In this document: positions 7,462 through 16,485 of the stretch, in pieces | How positions within the stretch are numbered: position 1 is the first letter of the stretch | How the letters are laid out: every line of letters begins with the position of its first letter | NCBI RefSeq assembly: GCF_003721595.1 | Contig: NZ_RJJR01000026.1 | Coordinates: 1 to 35,859, forward strand | Direction: 5' to 3' | DNA: 35,859 nt | Source: Hanamia caeni | GTDB taxonomy: Bacteria; Bacteroidota; Bacteroidia; Chitinophagales; Chitinophagaceae | Notes under the pieces: model-generated | Database searches by the model: none | Told to the model about the DNA's origin: nothing | Seen by the model: the letters and a program-made list of their open reading frames with translations, nothing else | Translations under genes and position numbers: made by a program

Positions 7462-8654
7462 ATTTTTTTATATTGTATATGAAAAGAAGCTAATTCTTCT
7501 TCTATTGCACAGCATACTTTTTCAAAAGACCAGTTTTTTATTTTTTGCTGCGATGCCAATCCCATCTTTTTAATATCCATCTTCCCGGCTATCAACTTTT
7601 TCATTTTAAAGACCAATTCACTTTTATCGGTACTTGAAAATACGAAACCATTTTCACCCTCCTTCACCAAATCCGGAAAACAACCACATTTATCACTCAC
7701 CAACACAGCACAAGCTGAAGCCATAGCCTCATTTACCGATAAACCCCAGGTTTCATTTGGGCCTTTCGAAGGCAAAACGAAAATATCCGCCGCTTTGTAT
7801 ATATCCGGCATTACAGATTGATTTTGAAAATCAAGGAAAATAATTTGACTATTACTTTCGCCTTGTAAAGAATTAGAAAAATCTTTTAATTCTCTTTCTG
7901 AAACACCATTACCAACAATCATCAACCACGCATTGCAATTACTCAATTCTGCAAAAGCTTTCAACAATATCATTGGATTTTTTTTGGTTTCCAGCTTTCC
8001 GGCGAATAAAAAAACGATAGCCTCTTCGGGAATATTATGTATTTTCCGATAATCAACTTCTTTTGCACGCCCAAACCGGTTATTGTCTATTGCATGTGGT
8101 GCAAATAACAATTGGTTTTCTTTCAATCCATATTTCAGAAAGTAATCTTTATTGCACTGACCTACGTAAAAAGCTTTATCAACATATCGGTAAACCCATT
8201 TCAGTAAAACAGATTTGAACATTTTTTTAATTAAAGAAACACCTGCTTCATCCAATAAGGTTGAATCGCCCCTGAAATAAACCGGCAAGCGATTATGAAA
8301 GTAATGTAGTGCATGGAGATGACCCTTAAAATTCCATCCAAAAATTAAAATTGCGTCCGGGTGCCATTCTTTCAACTGTTGTATTAATGTCGGATTTTGA
8401 ATTCCGTAAAAATGATGTGAACCAGGATCAGGCGCGACGTTTTTTACAAATTCAAATTCGTATCCTTCCAAAAGAGGAATATCCCATTCAATTATTTTTC
8501 CAAAACCCGGATCGTATTTATCATTTAGCACTTCCTCACCCCATGTATAAAAAACTTTTAAAATTATTTTCTCTCTTTTTTGCAGCATTGCAAAAACGGG
8601 AGCATTATATTGAATCGGGTGAGTGGTAATAATCGCAAGCTTTTTCAAAATCAT
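7458..8654 (-). CDS. Glycosyltransferase family 4
   Basis: A 398-residue GT-B enzyme. The N-terminal domain starts MILKKLAIITTHPIQYNAPVF and contains PVYFRGDST, a feature of acceptor domains in GT4. The donor domain has FLFAGKLETKKNP (215-227), a typical nucleotide-binding segment, and the EX7E motif at E301 and E309 (ETWGLSVNEAM). It probably adds one residue to the lipid-linked repeat unit at the cytoplasmic membrane. ATG start at 8654; its stop overlaps the downstream polymerase gene by 4 bp and it begins 5 bp after the GT11 gene. Donor and acceptor are unknown. Confidence 0.87.
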   Translation of the reverse strand: MILKKLAIITTHPIQYNAPVFAMLQKREKIILKVFYTWGEEVLNDKYDPGFGKIIEWDIPLLEGYEFEFVKNVAPDPGSHHFYGIQNPTLIQQLKEWHPDAILIFGWNFKGHLHALHYFHNRLPVYFRGDSTLLDEAGVSLIKKMFKSVLLKWVYRYVDKAFYVGQCNKDYFLKYGLKENQLLFAPHAIDNNRFGRAKEVDYRKIHNIPEEAIVFLFAGKLETKKNPMILLKAFAELSNCNAWLMIVGNGVSERELKDFSNSLQGESNSQIIFLDFQNQSVMPDIYKAADIFVLPSKGPNETWGLSVNEAMASACAVLVSDKCGCFPDLVKEGENGFVFSSTDKSELVFKMKKLIAGKMDIKKMGLASQQKIKNWSFEKVCCAIEEELASFHIQYKKI

Positions 8655-8659
8655 TACCC

Positions 8660-9514
8660 TTATTGCAGTTTCATTTCTGATTTTAATTTCAGGCTATTCA
8701 CAGGAAATATTAATTCCTTGTAATTATTCCCGGGCAATTTGTCTTTTATTTTTAATTGCCAATCTCCGGCAGGCCTTATAACAAGCGCATCTGACAGAAA
8801 CGCAGCCCAGTAGCTAAAGGTGCTGCTTCTTGATAAAATGACAAATTTACTTTTGCTCATCAATAGTATATCCAAAATATCTGCTTTTGGGGATGCCATA
8901 TGTGTTTCCGGCAGAGCCAAAACTTCCATTATTTCATCTTCATTGGCGTCTGTAAAAACAGTGACCGGTAAGTCTTCGTTGGCCGCTTTCCGGATTTCAA
9001 TAATGGTTTTTATAAAAAAAGATTCCGGCGTTATTGGATTACCCATCTTAAAATCTCCCCTTCGAATATGTATCGAAATCACAGGTGGCACGTAGGTTTC
9101 AAGTTGCTTTTTCAACTTTGGATTCAGCATTTCATAAAGTTTTTGGCTAATCAAATCACTATAATCTCTTATAGAGCCAAAGAGGTCATTATCAACAATT
9201 ACACGATCAAATAAAAATAATTGATTGCCGGAAACGCGGGTATCAATTTTCTGTATAGGTGGCTCATGAACTATTTTATGTGTAAGTCGAAACCATTGAA
9301 TACCCAGCCTTCTTAAAAATCCGTTCTCTCTAAAATACCCCCAGTACAATCTTTTCTTCTTTTCATTTCTGAGCCAAGCTCCCCAACGAAAAGCCCACCA
9401 GGACGAGGTTACCAGTGGCAAGTGGTTTATTTCAGAAAAGACATAAGCTCTTGCCCAAATAAGTAACAGGTTACCTAATCCTGTTTTGGGAAACTTTACA
9501 TACACTTTACTCAT
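8660..9514 (-). CDS. GT11-like (alpha-1,2-fucosyltransferase-type) transferase
   Basis: A 284-residue protein with the diagnostic HIRRGD motif (149-154) of the fucosyltransferase superfamily, used to bind GDP-fucose. The N-terminus (VYVKFPKTGLGNLLLIWARA) resembles the G-G-L-G-N-Q loop of GT11. The C-terminus (SKSKFVILSRSSTFSYWAAFLS) matches the conserved S-FS-WAA region. It is more divergent than the second GT11 enzyme at 27039. Its ATG overlaps the upstream stop as ATGA. If it is a fucosyltransferase it needs GDP-L-fucose, whose first enzyme (Gmd) is encoded at 19085. Confidence 0.78.
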   Translation of the reverse strand: MSKVYVKFPKTGLGNLLLIWARAYVFSEINHLPLVTSSWWAFRWGAWLRNEKKKRLYWGYFRENGFLRRLGIQWFRLTHKIVHEPPIQKIDTRVSGNQLFLFDRVIVDNDLFGSIRDYSDLISQKLYEMLNPKLKKQLETYVPPVISIHIRRGDFKMGNPITPESFFIKTIIEIRKAANEDLPVTVFTDANEDEIMEVLALPETHMASPKADILDILLMSKSKFVILSRSSTFSYWAAFLSDALVIRPAGDWQLKIKDKLPGNNYKELIFPVNSLKLKSEMKLQ

Positions 9515-10812
9515 GACAATTCAACAATTGGAGATAGTGCTGGTATGGATTTATCTAAGAGCGTGGCTAATTCTTTTGTTACAGCACTGGCAGAATATTG
9601 ATCGAAGAGTTTCTTGTTTATTAAATCCGGATTAAAATGACTTAAGAACTCTGTATAAGTTCTCAAATAAGAAGGAAATTTCTTTTCAATACTTACAACG
9701 TCCCCTTCGCCATCAAAATCGAGGACAATTCCTGCTCCCGATTCTCTCAACACTTTAACTGCTGTACTTTCCTTGTGCAAAACTGCCAATATTGGCTTTC
9801 CGGACAGAACTGCCTGGTAAGTTTTGCTGGGTGTATAATGTGGCTCTGTACTTCCTAAAATAAAAACACCATCAGCTTCTTTTAAATGAACTAAAACACT
9901 TAAGTAAGATATTCTTTTTGGATATTCATACACATTAGTTTGCCATAATCCGTATTTTTCTGCCAATGGTTTTATATTATGTCCCTGAGGATCGTCCGAA
10001 GTTTTGCCTGTTCCTATAAAATAGAATTCAAATTTTTCAAACATTTGTTTGAATCCTGCTATTGATTTGAAAATAGCCTCCAAAGGTTCATAAGCTTTTG
10101 GCAACATGGCTCCAGCATATATCATTTGAATTTTGCCGGGTTTCTTTTTAAAAAGATAAGGCTTTAAATCGATGTTCGACAACAATTCATGATCTTGTCC
10201 CTCGCCTCCATACGGCATAGCTCCATAAACTGACTGTTTTTTTAAATGCGGGTTCCGATCTAATACGGACTGGTAATATCCTTCTGCAACACCTGTGATT
10301 AAAGACGCTTTTTTTACTGCAATCGGCTCTAAAGACTTAGCCAGTTTAGTACTAAACCAATGGCGGGAAAAAACTTTGTTACTTCCGGGAAACTGATGTA
10401 CCCATGGGTCGATATAATCTATCCCATATTTTATTCCCGTTTTTTCATGCAGCCCGCGGCCCAATAAAGCGCAATAAAAAGAAGGAATAGGAATATAAAT
10501 AAAATCGAAATGCTCAGTTCTGACTAATTGTTTGGCTTTTTTGTACAATTGGAAAAAAGCTCTCAGACCAATATCGCCAATGAGCCGAGGCTTTGTTATT
10601 TTAAAGGCATTTACTTTTTCTATGCGTAAGTCCTTTGGCAATAGTTTGACCAGGTTCCAGTCAGGCGATTCTTCATAATATTTTTCATGGACGGTTAATA
10701 TTACAGGCTCCCACCCAAAACTTTTCAAGTGATTAGCAAATAATCTCGGCCGATGTACTCCTGCCAAATTGGAAGGTGGAAAATGCGGATATATGATTAG
10801 TATTTTTTTCAA
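9511..10812 (-). CDS. Glycosyltransferase, GT4-like
   Basis: A 433-residue GT-B-type protein. The N-terminus has MKKILIIYPHFPPSNLAGVHRPR, a common GT4 start with an acceptor-side loop. The C-terminal half has KIQMIYAGAMLPKAYEPLEA and FILGSTEPHYTPSKTYQAVLSGKPILAV, the donor-binding region. There the usual first Glu of EX7E is replaced by a looser E-x5-S-K arrangement. The start is a TTG at 10812 placed directly after the stop of the upstream gene (TAATTG), and homologous proteins begin at the same residue pattern. It overlaps the downstream GT11 gene by 4 bp (ATGA). Confidence 0.82.
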   Translation of the reverse strand: MKKILIIYPHFPPSNLAGVHRPRLFANHLKSFGWEPVILTVHEKYYEESPDWNLVKLLPKDLRIEKVNAFKITKPRLIGDIGLRAFFQLYKKAKQLVRTEHFDFIYIPIPSFYCALLGRGLHEKTGIKYGIDYIDPWVHQFPGSNKVFSRHWFSTKLAKSLEPIAVKKASLITGVAEGYYQSVLDRNPHLKKQSVYGAMPYGGEGQDHELLSNIDLKPYLFKKKPGKIQMIYAGAMLPKAYEPLEAIFKSIAGFKQMFEKFEFYFIGTGKTSDDPQGHNIKPLAEKYGLWQTNVYEYPKRISYLSVLVHLKEADGVFILGSTEPHYTPSKTYQAVLSGKPILAVLHKESTAVKVLRESGAGIVLDFDGEGDVVSIEKKFPSYLRTYTEFLSHFNPDLINKKLFDQYSASAVTKELATLLDKSIPALSPIVELS

Positions 10813-12015
10813 TTAATGGTATTCCTTCCAAATTTCAACCAGTTTTGCAGATTCTTTTTCCCAACCATATTCTTTGGCATTCTCATATCTTTCTGGGGAT
10901 AATTTTCTTAAAGATTCTTTTTGTTCAACAAGTTTTTGGATAGTTTGTATTAAATCACCTGATGAAAGAGACGTTAGCATGCCATGATCCGGATTTTCTT
11001 TGATAAATCTTTCCTGTGCCTTTGTTTTGCTGGCTAATATATATAGCCCCGACTGGTAATAGGCTAATATTTTATTTGTTAGGCAAAGATTCCTGTTTAA
11101 ATTATTTTCGTTTTCTTCCAAAGCAAGACCTACATCGTAGTTTGCCAACTGCCAATGTAATTCAGATTGTGGCAAAGAAGAATGTAAATAAATATTATCA
11201 CTCCCAAAAAGCCACTGGCTTCTGAAGCTTTCATTGCAATTTCCAAAAAGATGCAATTCAATTCCCGGATTACTTTTTATGGCAGGTATCAATTGCTCCA
11301 GCCCCCGGCCAAAAGAAATATTTTGAGAAAACCAAACCAGTTTCAGCTTACCGGTATTGGTATTTCCCGGCCGGCAAAACTCTGCCGATGGAAAATAATT
11401 TAAAACAGTAAACCAATTTTTGTTACCAGCAGTAGCTTCCTTTTTTACTTCTTCCATAATGAGCGGGGCAGCAAACGATACGTAGTTCATTTTTGGAAGC
11501 ACCCGCTGCATCAATTTTCGTGACAGGTTTTGCAAAAAAACATTGCTTCCCTCCCCCGGATGATAGTCTTCAACATCAAAACCAGCCCCGCAAGTAAACT
11601 TTTCTGCGGCAAATTTTGCAGCTCGTAATGCGCCGGGATTATGACCAATCACCCAATCTGGTTTCGATACTTTATTCAGATTTTTAATAACCAGGCTGCT
11701 CCTTCTGCTTACTGCATTGGCCAATATTTTTTCCGACTTGAAAAGTAAAACAAGTTTCCTGCACATTTGTTCCTTTACTACGGACAAAACCCACGGAAGA
11801 AATGGTTTTCGCCCAGCAGGTATGGTGATGAACTTTACGTTTGCGAGTTCCTTCTTTAATTTTTCGTTGTTCTCCTTACTCCAATTTTCAAATTCAAAAC
11901 AAATTACCTCAACAGAGAAGCTGTTATCAAGTGCCAGCCGGATTTCTTTGACAAGACGTGGATTGGTGGCGAGGTTGAGTGTCGTAAGGTAAAGGATTCG
12001 TTTTGGAATGTTCAT
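10813..12015 (-). CDS. Glycosyltransferase, GT4-like
   Basis: A GT-B-type glycosyltransferase of about 400 residues beginning MNIPKRILYLTTLNLATNPRL. The acceptor domain includes PDWVIGHNPGALRAAKFAA and GAGFDVEDYHPGE. The donor domain includes KLVWFSQNISFGRGLEQLI and LALEENENNLNRNLCLTNKI, followed by an AYYQSGL loop typical of a Bacteroidota GT4 subgroup. I chose the ATG at 12015 over a longer start at 12042, because it avoids a 25-bp overlap with the methyltransferase gene and leaves a 2-bp gap. The sugar specificity is unknown. Confidence 0.8.
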   Translation of the reverse strand: MNIPKRILYLTTLNLATNPRLVKEIRLALDNSFSVEVICFEFENWSKENNEKLKKELANVKFITIPAGRKPFLPWVLSVVKEQMCRKLVLLFKSEKILANAVSRRSSLVIKNLNKVSKPDWVIGHNPGALRAAKFAAEKFTCGAGFDVEDYHPGEGSNVFLQNLSRKLMQRVLPKMNYVSFAAPLIMEEVKKEATAGNKNWFTVLNYFPSAEFCRPGNTNTGKLKLVWFSQNISFGRGLEQLIPAIKSNPGIELHLFGNCNESFRSQWLFGSDNIYLHSSLPQSELHWQLANYDVGLALEENENNLNRNLCLTNKILAYYQSGLYILASKTKAQERFIKENPDHGMLTSLSSGDLIQTIQKLVEQKESLRKLSPERYENAKEYGWEKESAKLVEIWKEYH

Positions 12016-12017
12016 AG

Positions 12018-12773
12018 TTAAAAAGATTCGTACCACGCCCACCCTCTTTCATCATTGGCGATTTTTTTAAAAGCGGCAATACTTCCATTAATCTTTAAGG
12101 ATTCGCTGCTACGAATCACCGTATCACTTAAAAATTCTTTTTTCAATTTCGTTCCTAATGGTGTTGCTATACCATTAATTGCTTTCTTAATTCTATCCAG
12201 GGTTTTTCTTTTAGGCGATTCATAAAAATCACCTGCGCTTCCAATCACTTTAAAGTTCGGATAATTAGATATGTATCGCATAAGCCTGTTCAGCGGAATA
12301 AGTGCCACATCATCAAAAGCGACAACTCCGCCTATTGGGAGCAAGCGATTTATATAAAAAAACTCCAGCATAACATGATCGAAAGTGTGCCAGCCATCTA
12401 CAAATATGAAATCGTATTGTTCGCCCTTTCTCAATAATTCCGGTAATACGAATTCTGAATAATCTTCAATAAGTGTAAAATTTTCAAGGCCAGCTTTTTT
12501 TAAATTATTAACACCCATATTCTTCCAATGGCCACTTTGGTTAGGATCCAGGATAGTATGTTTATTTTCACGGCCAATAGCATCACAGATAACCATCGAC
12601 GAAACGCCTTCGGCACAGCCGATTTCTAAAGTTGTTTTCGGCTGTGACATACTAATGAGGCTTCTAAGAAAGTCCGCTTCTGTTTTACTTATGGCTGAAG
12701 TAAGTTTATACCAGCTGCCATCCTCTAAATTAAAACCATTTTTTTCTAATACACTATCTACAAATTGTTGCAT
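12018..12773 (-). CDS. Class I SAM-dependent methyltransferase (Methyltransf_24-like)
   Basis: A 251-residue Rossmann-fold methyltransferase. Motif I is TTLEIGCAEGVSS (47-59). Motif II/III residues are in KHTILDPNQSGHW, and FIFVDGWHTFDHVMLEFFYI is the VDG-H signature of the Methyltransf_24/cephalosporin-hydroxylase-like group. It is followed by PIGGVVAFDDV. It probably methylates a sugar hydroxyl or amino group, or a glycan-linked substituent. ATG start at 12773; it lies 15 bp after a GT2 gene and 2 bp before a GT4-like gene. Confidence 0.82.
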   Translation of the reverse strand: MQQFVDSVLEKNGFNLEDGSWYKLTSAISKTEADFLRSLISMSQPKTTLEIGCAEGVSSMVICDAIGRENKHTILDPNQSGHWKNMGVNNLKKAGLENFTLIEDYSEFVLPELLRKGEQYDFIFVDGWHTFDHVMLEFFYINRLLPIGGVVAFDDVALIPLNRLMRYISNYPNFKVIGSAGDFYESPKRKTLDRIKKAINGIATPLGTKLKKEFLSDTVIRSSESLKINGSIAAFKKIANDERGWAWYESF

Positions 12774-12788
12774 ATTAATTAGTAATTA

Positions 12789-13763
12789 TTAGCGTTCAGA
12801 TAAATAATATTTTGCTTTTACTACAAAGCGCCAACCTAATATCCTGGCACAAAATTCTACAAGCCTACCGCCAAGCATTGGAGTTGGAACATTATACTGC
12901 AGTGCTTTATACTTTTTATAAGCTATTTTAGAAAGAATTCGTTGATGCTGGTAATTATATACTGCAAAGTCCAAATATTGTCTTGCGAATGCCATTCTTA
13001 CTTTTTCGCCCGAAGCAAATCGGCTTATGTACAAATATTTTAAATCGATTGTCATCAAAGCATTCTGCAAATACTTTCTTTTTGTATTGCTGCTTAATTT
13101 ATTTTCATTGTAGCTTCGCCTGTAGTAATTATATATGTCTGGCACATAAATGATGCCGTCACTCGCTAACAGAACCCTTGTAAAAAATTCCCCATCGTCA
13201 TCGACAGAGCGATAATTTCTCCATCTGCCTGATTTGTCGATAACTGTGCGAGGTACTAACCAGGAATTGGTTTGTATAAAATTTGATTCCCCATTTGCGC
13301 CCAACATGTTTAAAAGAAATTCGACGGGGTTATCCGAACTATATATAAAAGATGATTGATCTGTTGCCTTGAGTAACTTTAAATCCTGCCCATCAAAAAA
13401 ATTAATGTAGTCACAAACAGCCACTTTATTTATTTCGCCTTCAAGCGCAGCCACTTGCTTTTCAATTTTGTCGGCACTCAAAAAATCATCAACATCTATG
13501 AACTGGATATAATCGCCTTTTGCATGCTCGAGACCGGTGTTGCGTGCAACGGCAGCACCTGAATTGGTTTGCTTACATACTTTTACGATTTCGCTTTCAA
13601 ATTTTTTTGCAACGAGATAGCTTTCATCAGTAGATGAATCGTCAACAATGACAATTTCCTTATTGAGATACGTTTGTTGTAAAAGTGACTCTATACAATC
13701 GCTTAGATAATGCTCTGCATTATAAACGGGAATGATGATAGATACCAATGGAAATTTATTCAT
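12789..13763 (-). CDS. Glycosyltransferase family 2
   Basis: A 324-residue GT-A enzyme. The nucleotide-binding N-terminus VSIIIPVYNAEHYL (7-20) is followed by VIVDDSSTD (38-46) and the metal-binding DVDD (90-93). The acceptor region includes RSVDDDGEFFTRVLLASDGI, equivalent to the conserved ED motif that supplies the catalytic base in GT2. It would transfer one sugar onto a lipid-linked intermediate. Its ATG overlaps the upstream GT2 gene by 8 bp. It is the last of four consecutive GT2 genes in the direction of transcription. Confidence 0.88.
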   Translation of the reverse strand: MNKFPLVSIIIPVYNAEHYLSDCIESLLQQTYLNKEIVIVDDSSTDESYLVAKKFESEIVKVCKQTNSGAAVARNTGLEHAKGDYIQFIDVDDFLSADKIEKQVAALEGEINKVAVCDYINFFDGQDLKLLKATDQSSFIYSSDNPVEFLLNMLGANGESNFIQTNSWLVPRTVIDKSGRWRNYRSVDDDGEFFTRVLLASDGIIYVPDIYNYYRRSYNENKLSSNTKRKYLQNALMTIDLKYLYISRFASGEKVRMAFARQYLDFAVYNYQHQRILSKIAYKKYKALQYNVPTPMLGGRLVEFCARILGWRFVVKAKYYLSER

Positions 13764-14688
13764 TAAACTGTGGCTTGATTTTACTCATCAATTTATTTCG
13801 TACTAAAAACGCATAATATGGGCTTATTTTAAATAGAATTTGAAAAATTTTAGATCCCCCAGGTTTCAAATCAGGACTTAATGCGAGAGCAACGTCAATT
13901 GATCTTTTAACAAGATTCCACAAACTGTACTTCGCAGCCCAACTGGCATTCTGAAAAAGCTGGTAGCTTATTTCTTTTGAATATCGTTGTCCGGTTTCAT
14001 TATTTACTTTTTCGAAAAGATAAATTGCAGCTTCAATCCATTTTGAGGGGTTCTTTGCAGACATACTTTCCGGAAAGTAATTAATCCGAAATATCACTTC
14101 TTTACACATTTCTATTTTTATCCCTTTCATTGCTGCTTTTATCGAAAACGCCCTATCCTCAATATATAATGAATTTATATCCAGATCGAAACCGCCGATT
14201 TTATTAAAGGCATCCTTTTTTATTACCGATGAGTTAACTATTTTATTGTTGATCATGAATTTTACGGGATCCTCCTTTAAATCAGAAGTTGGAAGTTTTG
14301 ATTTAGACAGTAGATTTCCACTATTATAATCCACATAATCATAGCCAACAATAATCATTTCTGAAAAAACATTTTCAGAAATAAACTGCCGGATAACTTT
14401 TGTAAAATTGGGATACAGCATATCGTCTGTATCTAAAAAGAAGATCCATGCAGATGTAACCTGCATGGCAAGTTGATTTTTCCCGAACGAACATCCTCTA
14501 TTACTTTCACCTCTAATTACTTTTGCACCGTGAGATTCAGCTATTATAGCAGTATCGTCGGTGCTACAGTCGTCGTACAATAGCACCTCATGAAATGCAG
14601 GTTGCTGTTTTCTAATAGATTCAAATAAAGCCGGTAAAAAATGGCTTGCGTTATAAGCAGGGATGCATAAGCTAATGTTGGAATTCAT
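13756..14688 (-). CDS. Glycosyltransferase family 2
   Basis: A 310-residue GT-A enzyme. SLCIPAYNASHFL (6-18), LLYDDCSTDDT (36-46) and FFLDTDDML (83-91, DTDD metal site) mark the donor domain. SLYIEDRAFSIKAAM carries the ED catalytic-base motif. The ATG at 14688 overlaps the previous stop as ATGA, and the 3' end overlaps the next GT2 by 8 bp, so translation is tightly coupled. Specificity cannot be read from sequence. Confidence 0.88.
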   Translation of the reverse strand: MNSNISLCIPAYNASHFLPALFESIRKQQPAFHEVLLYDDCSTDDTAIIAESHGAKVIRGESNRGCSFGKNQLAMQVTSAWIFFLDTDDMLYPNFTKVIRQFISENVFSEMIIVGYDYVDYNSGNLLSKSKLPTSDLKEDPVKFMINNKIVNSSVIKKDAFNKIGGFDLDINSLYIEDRAFSIKAAMKGIKIEMCKEVIFRINYFPESMSAKNPSKWIEAAIYLFEKVNNETGQRYSKEISYQLFQNASWAAKYSLWNLVKRSIDVALALSPDLKPGGSKIFQILFKISPYYAFLVRNKLMSKIKPQFNE

Positions 14689-15545
14689 ATATGAAAAACG
14701 CCACTTAAAAAATCAAAAAAAGTAAACCTGGCTTTTTGAATTGCTGCGAAACTTTTTTTATGGTCTTTAGTTTTTGCCCAATATCTCACAATATTGACCA
14801 CAAACCTTCTCTTATTTTTTTTGCTGAGAAAATTAATCTGGTTTTTATTTAACGGGAGCGGAAGTTCTTTCAAAGCATCTTTTAAATAATTGTAATTATG
14901 AAAAATATAACTGTATTTATCATTTAGTTCCTGGTTATCATGGATTCTATAGTTTATTAAATAATCCGAAAAAATTAAAACAGGTGTTTGGGAAGCTATT
15001 TTTAAATGTTGATACATATCATTGGCTGCACCATATTTTGTCGGGAAGCCTCTTAACTCCCAGAAAAAATCTCTTGCTGTAATCGTTGCTCCGGGTCCAA
15101 AATTTAAAGCCGGCCTTACATTAAAATGATTTTTGATAATTTGTTCAGAGGAAAACACTTGTGATCTTCCTACACAGGATTTCGAAAAAATTCCAAATTT
15201 TATTTGGTACCGTTCCATTTCTTCAATCCATAATTCTAAAACATTCTTCATCATCGTATCATCAGAATCCACCCAAACAAGGTATTTCCCTTTTGCATAA
15301 CCAGCCGCCTTATTTCTGTTAGGATAATCACCTAAATTTTTTTCGTTGATGTGAACATTAATCCGGGAATCTTTTTCTTCATAGTTTTTTGCAATAGCAA
15401 CAGTATTATCCTTACTACAATCATCTACAATAATTAATTCCCAATTTGGGTAGGTACACGCCATCACGGACTCAATTGCCTCTGCTATAAATTGCTGCCG
15501 GTTAAATGCAGTCATTAAAATGGAGACCAACGGACGATTGTTCAT
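14685..15545 (-). CDS. Glycosyltransferase family 2 (paralogue of the upstream neighbour)
   Basis: A 286-residue GT-A enzyme with VSILMTAFNRQQFI, IIVDDCSKDNT (38-48) and VWVDSDDTM (DSDD at 93-96). The first 110 residues closely match the neighbouring gene at 15578, including a shared run NEKNLGDYPNRNKAA (67-81) at the same positions. The acceptor half diverges. The pair most likely arose by tandem duplication with later specialisation. ATG start at 15545. Confidence 0.88.
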   Translation of the reverse strand: MNNRPLVSILMTAFNRQQFIAEAIESVMACTYPNWELIIVDDCSKDNTVAIAKNYEEKDSRINVHINEKNLGDYPNRNKAAGYAKGKYLVWVDSDDTMMKNVLELWIEEMERYQIKFGIFSKSCVGRSQVFSSEQIIKNHFNVRPALNFGPGATITARDFFWELRGFPTKYGAANDMYQHLKIASQTPVLIFSDYLINYRIHDNQELNDKYSYIFHNYNYLKDALKELPLPLNKNQINFLSKKNKRRFVVNIVRYWAKTKDHKKSFAAIQKARFTFFDFLSGVFHI

Positions 15546-15577
15546 ATTAATGCAGGGAAAAACTTAGGTTAAAAGGA

Positions 15578-16417
15578 CTAATGACCAAGATAAAACCAAA
15601 ACACACGAAAACGAGGCATAGCCGCCTTAAACTTAAATTGCAACATTTTTTTTACGAATATTTTAAAAGCAGTGTTTCTTCTCATTTTTTTAATCTTTGA
15701 TATTTCTATTCGTGTTAACGGAGCATGCTTGTTGGTAAGATATTTCAACTTTATTTTTTCGTATTTAACTGCATATCGGCTCCTGTCTGTCATTTCCTGT
15801 CCCTCATGTGTTCTTATCCAGATCAATTTTCCAGGCATTAGTACCATTGGAAAATTCAGCGCCAATTTATGCCACATGTCAAAATCGCTTATCATTCTTT
15901 CTGATGCAAATCCTCCAACCTCCCGAAATGCTTTTGCTGTAAAAATGGCCTCGCCCGGCGTGGCGAAAAATATGGGTTGGTTAAAATAATGATACCTGTA
16001 TGCCCCACCTGCATCGAGTTTCAGCGGCCCTGGAATTTCAAATGTATTATGATAAATGCCAAGCCCCCACTCCACTCCGAACGCCTCCATATAATTCACC
16101 ATACTGTGTAAGGCACCAGGATAAATGCGATCATCAGAATCAAGAAATTTTAAATATTTTCCTGTGGCTAATGACGCAGCCTTGTTCCTGTTTGGGTAAT
16201 CACCGAGGTTTTTTTCATTCACGTATAATTTTATTCTCCCATCGTTTGCAGCGTAAGATTGCGCAATGGCTAACGTATCGTCTTTACTTCCATCATCCAC
16301 TATTATTAGCTCCCAATCCTGGTAAGTTGAGGCAAGAACTGATTCTATTGCTTCTGCGATAAATTGTTCACGGTTATAAGCTGTCATTAATACCGTAACA
16401 ATAGGAACACCATTCAT
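15578..16417 (-). CDS. Glycosyltransferase family 2 (tandem paralogue)
   Basis: A 279-residue GT-A enzyme. VTVLMTAYNREQFI, IIVDDGSKDDT (38-48) and KFLDSDDRI (DSDD at 93-96) form the donor site. MISDFDMWHKLAL contains the D-x-D-x-W element equivalent to the ED catalytic motif. It shares its N-terminal half and the NEKNLGDYPNRNKAA run with the gene at 14685. ATG start at 16417, 68 bp downstream of the acyltransferase gene. Confidence 0.88.
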   Translation of the reverse strand: MNGVPIVTVLMTAYNREQFIAEAIESVLASTYQDWELIIVDDGSKDDTLAIAQSYAANDGRIKLYVNEKNLGDYPNRNKAASLATGKYLKFLDSDDRIYPGALHSMVNYMEAFGVEWGLGIYHNTFEIPGPLKLDAGGAYRYHYFNQPIFFATPGEAIFTAKAFREVGGFASERMISDFDMWHKLALNFPMVLMPGKLIWIRTHEGQEMTDRSRYAVKYEKIKLKYLTNKHAPLTRIEISKIKKMRRNTAFKIFVKKMLQFKFKAAMPRFRVFWFYLGH

Positions 16418-16485
16418 TTATGGAATAATTCAGCTATTTTCTTAAAGTTAAAAGTTTTAAGACGAAACAGTAAAATTCTGATCAT

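Noticed and set aside
12016..12042. Longer start for the GT4-like gene at 10813
   Set aside because: It would add nine residues (MGVVRIFLT) and a 25-bp overlap. The ATG at 12015 fits the family N-terminus.
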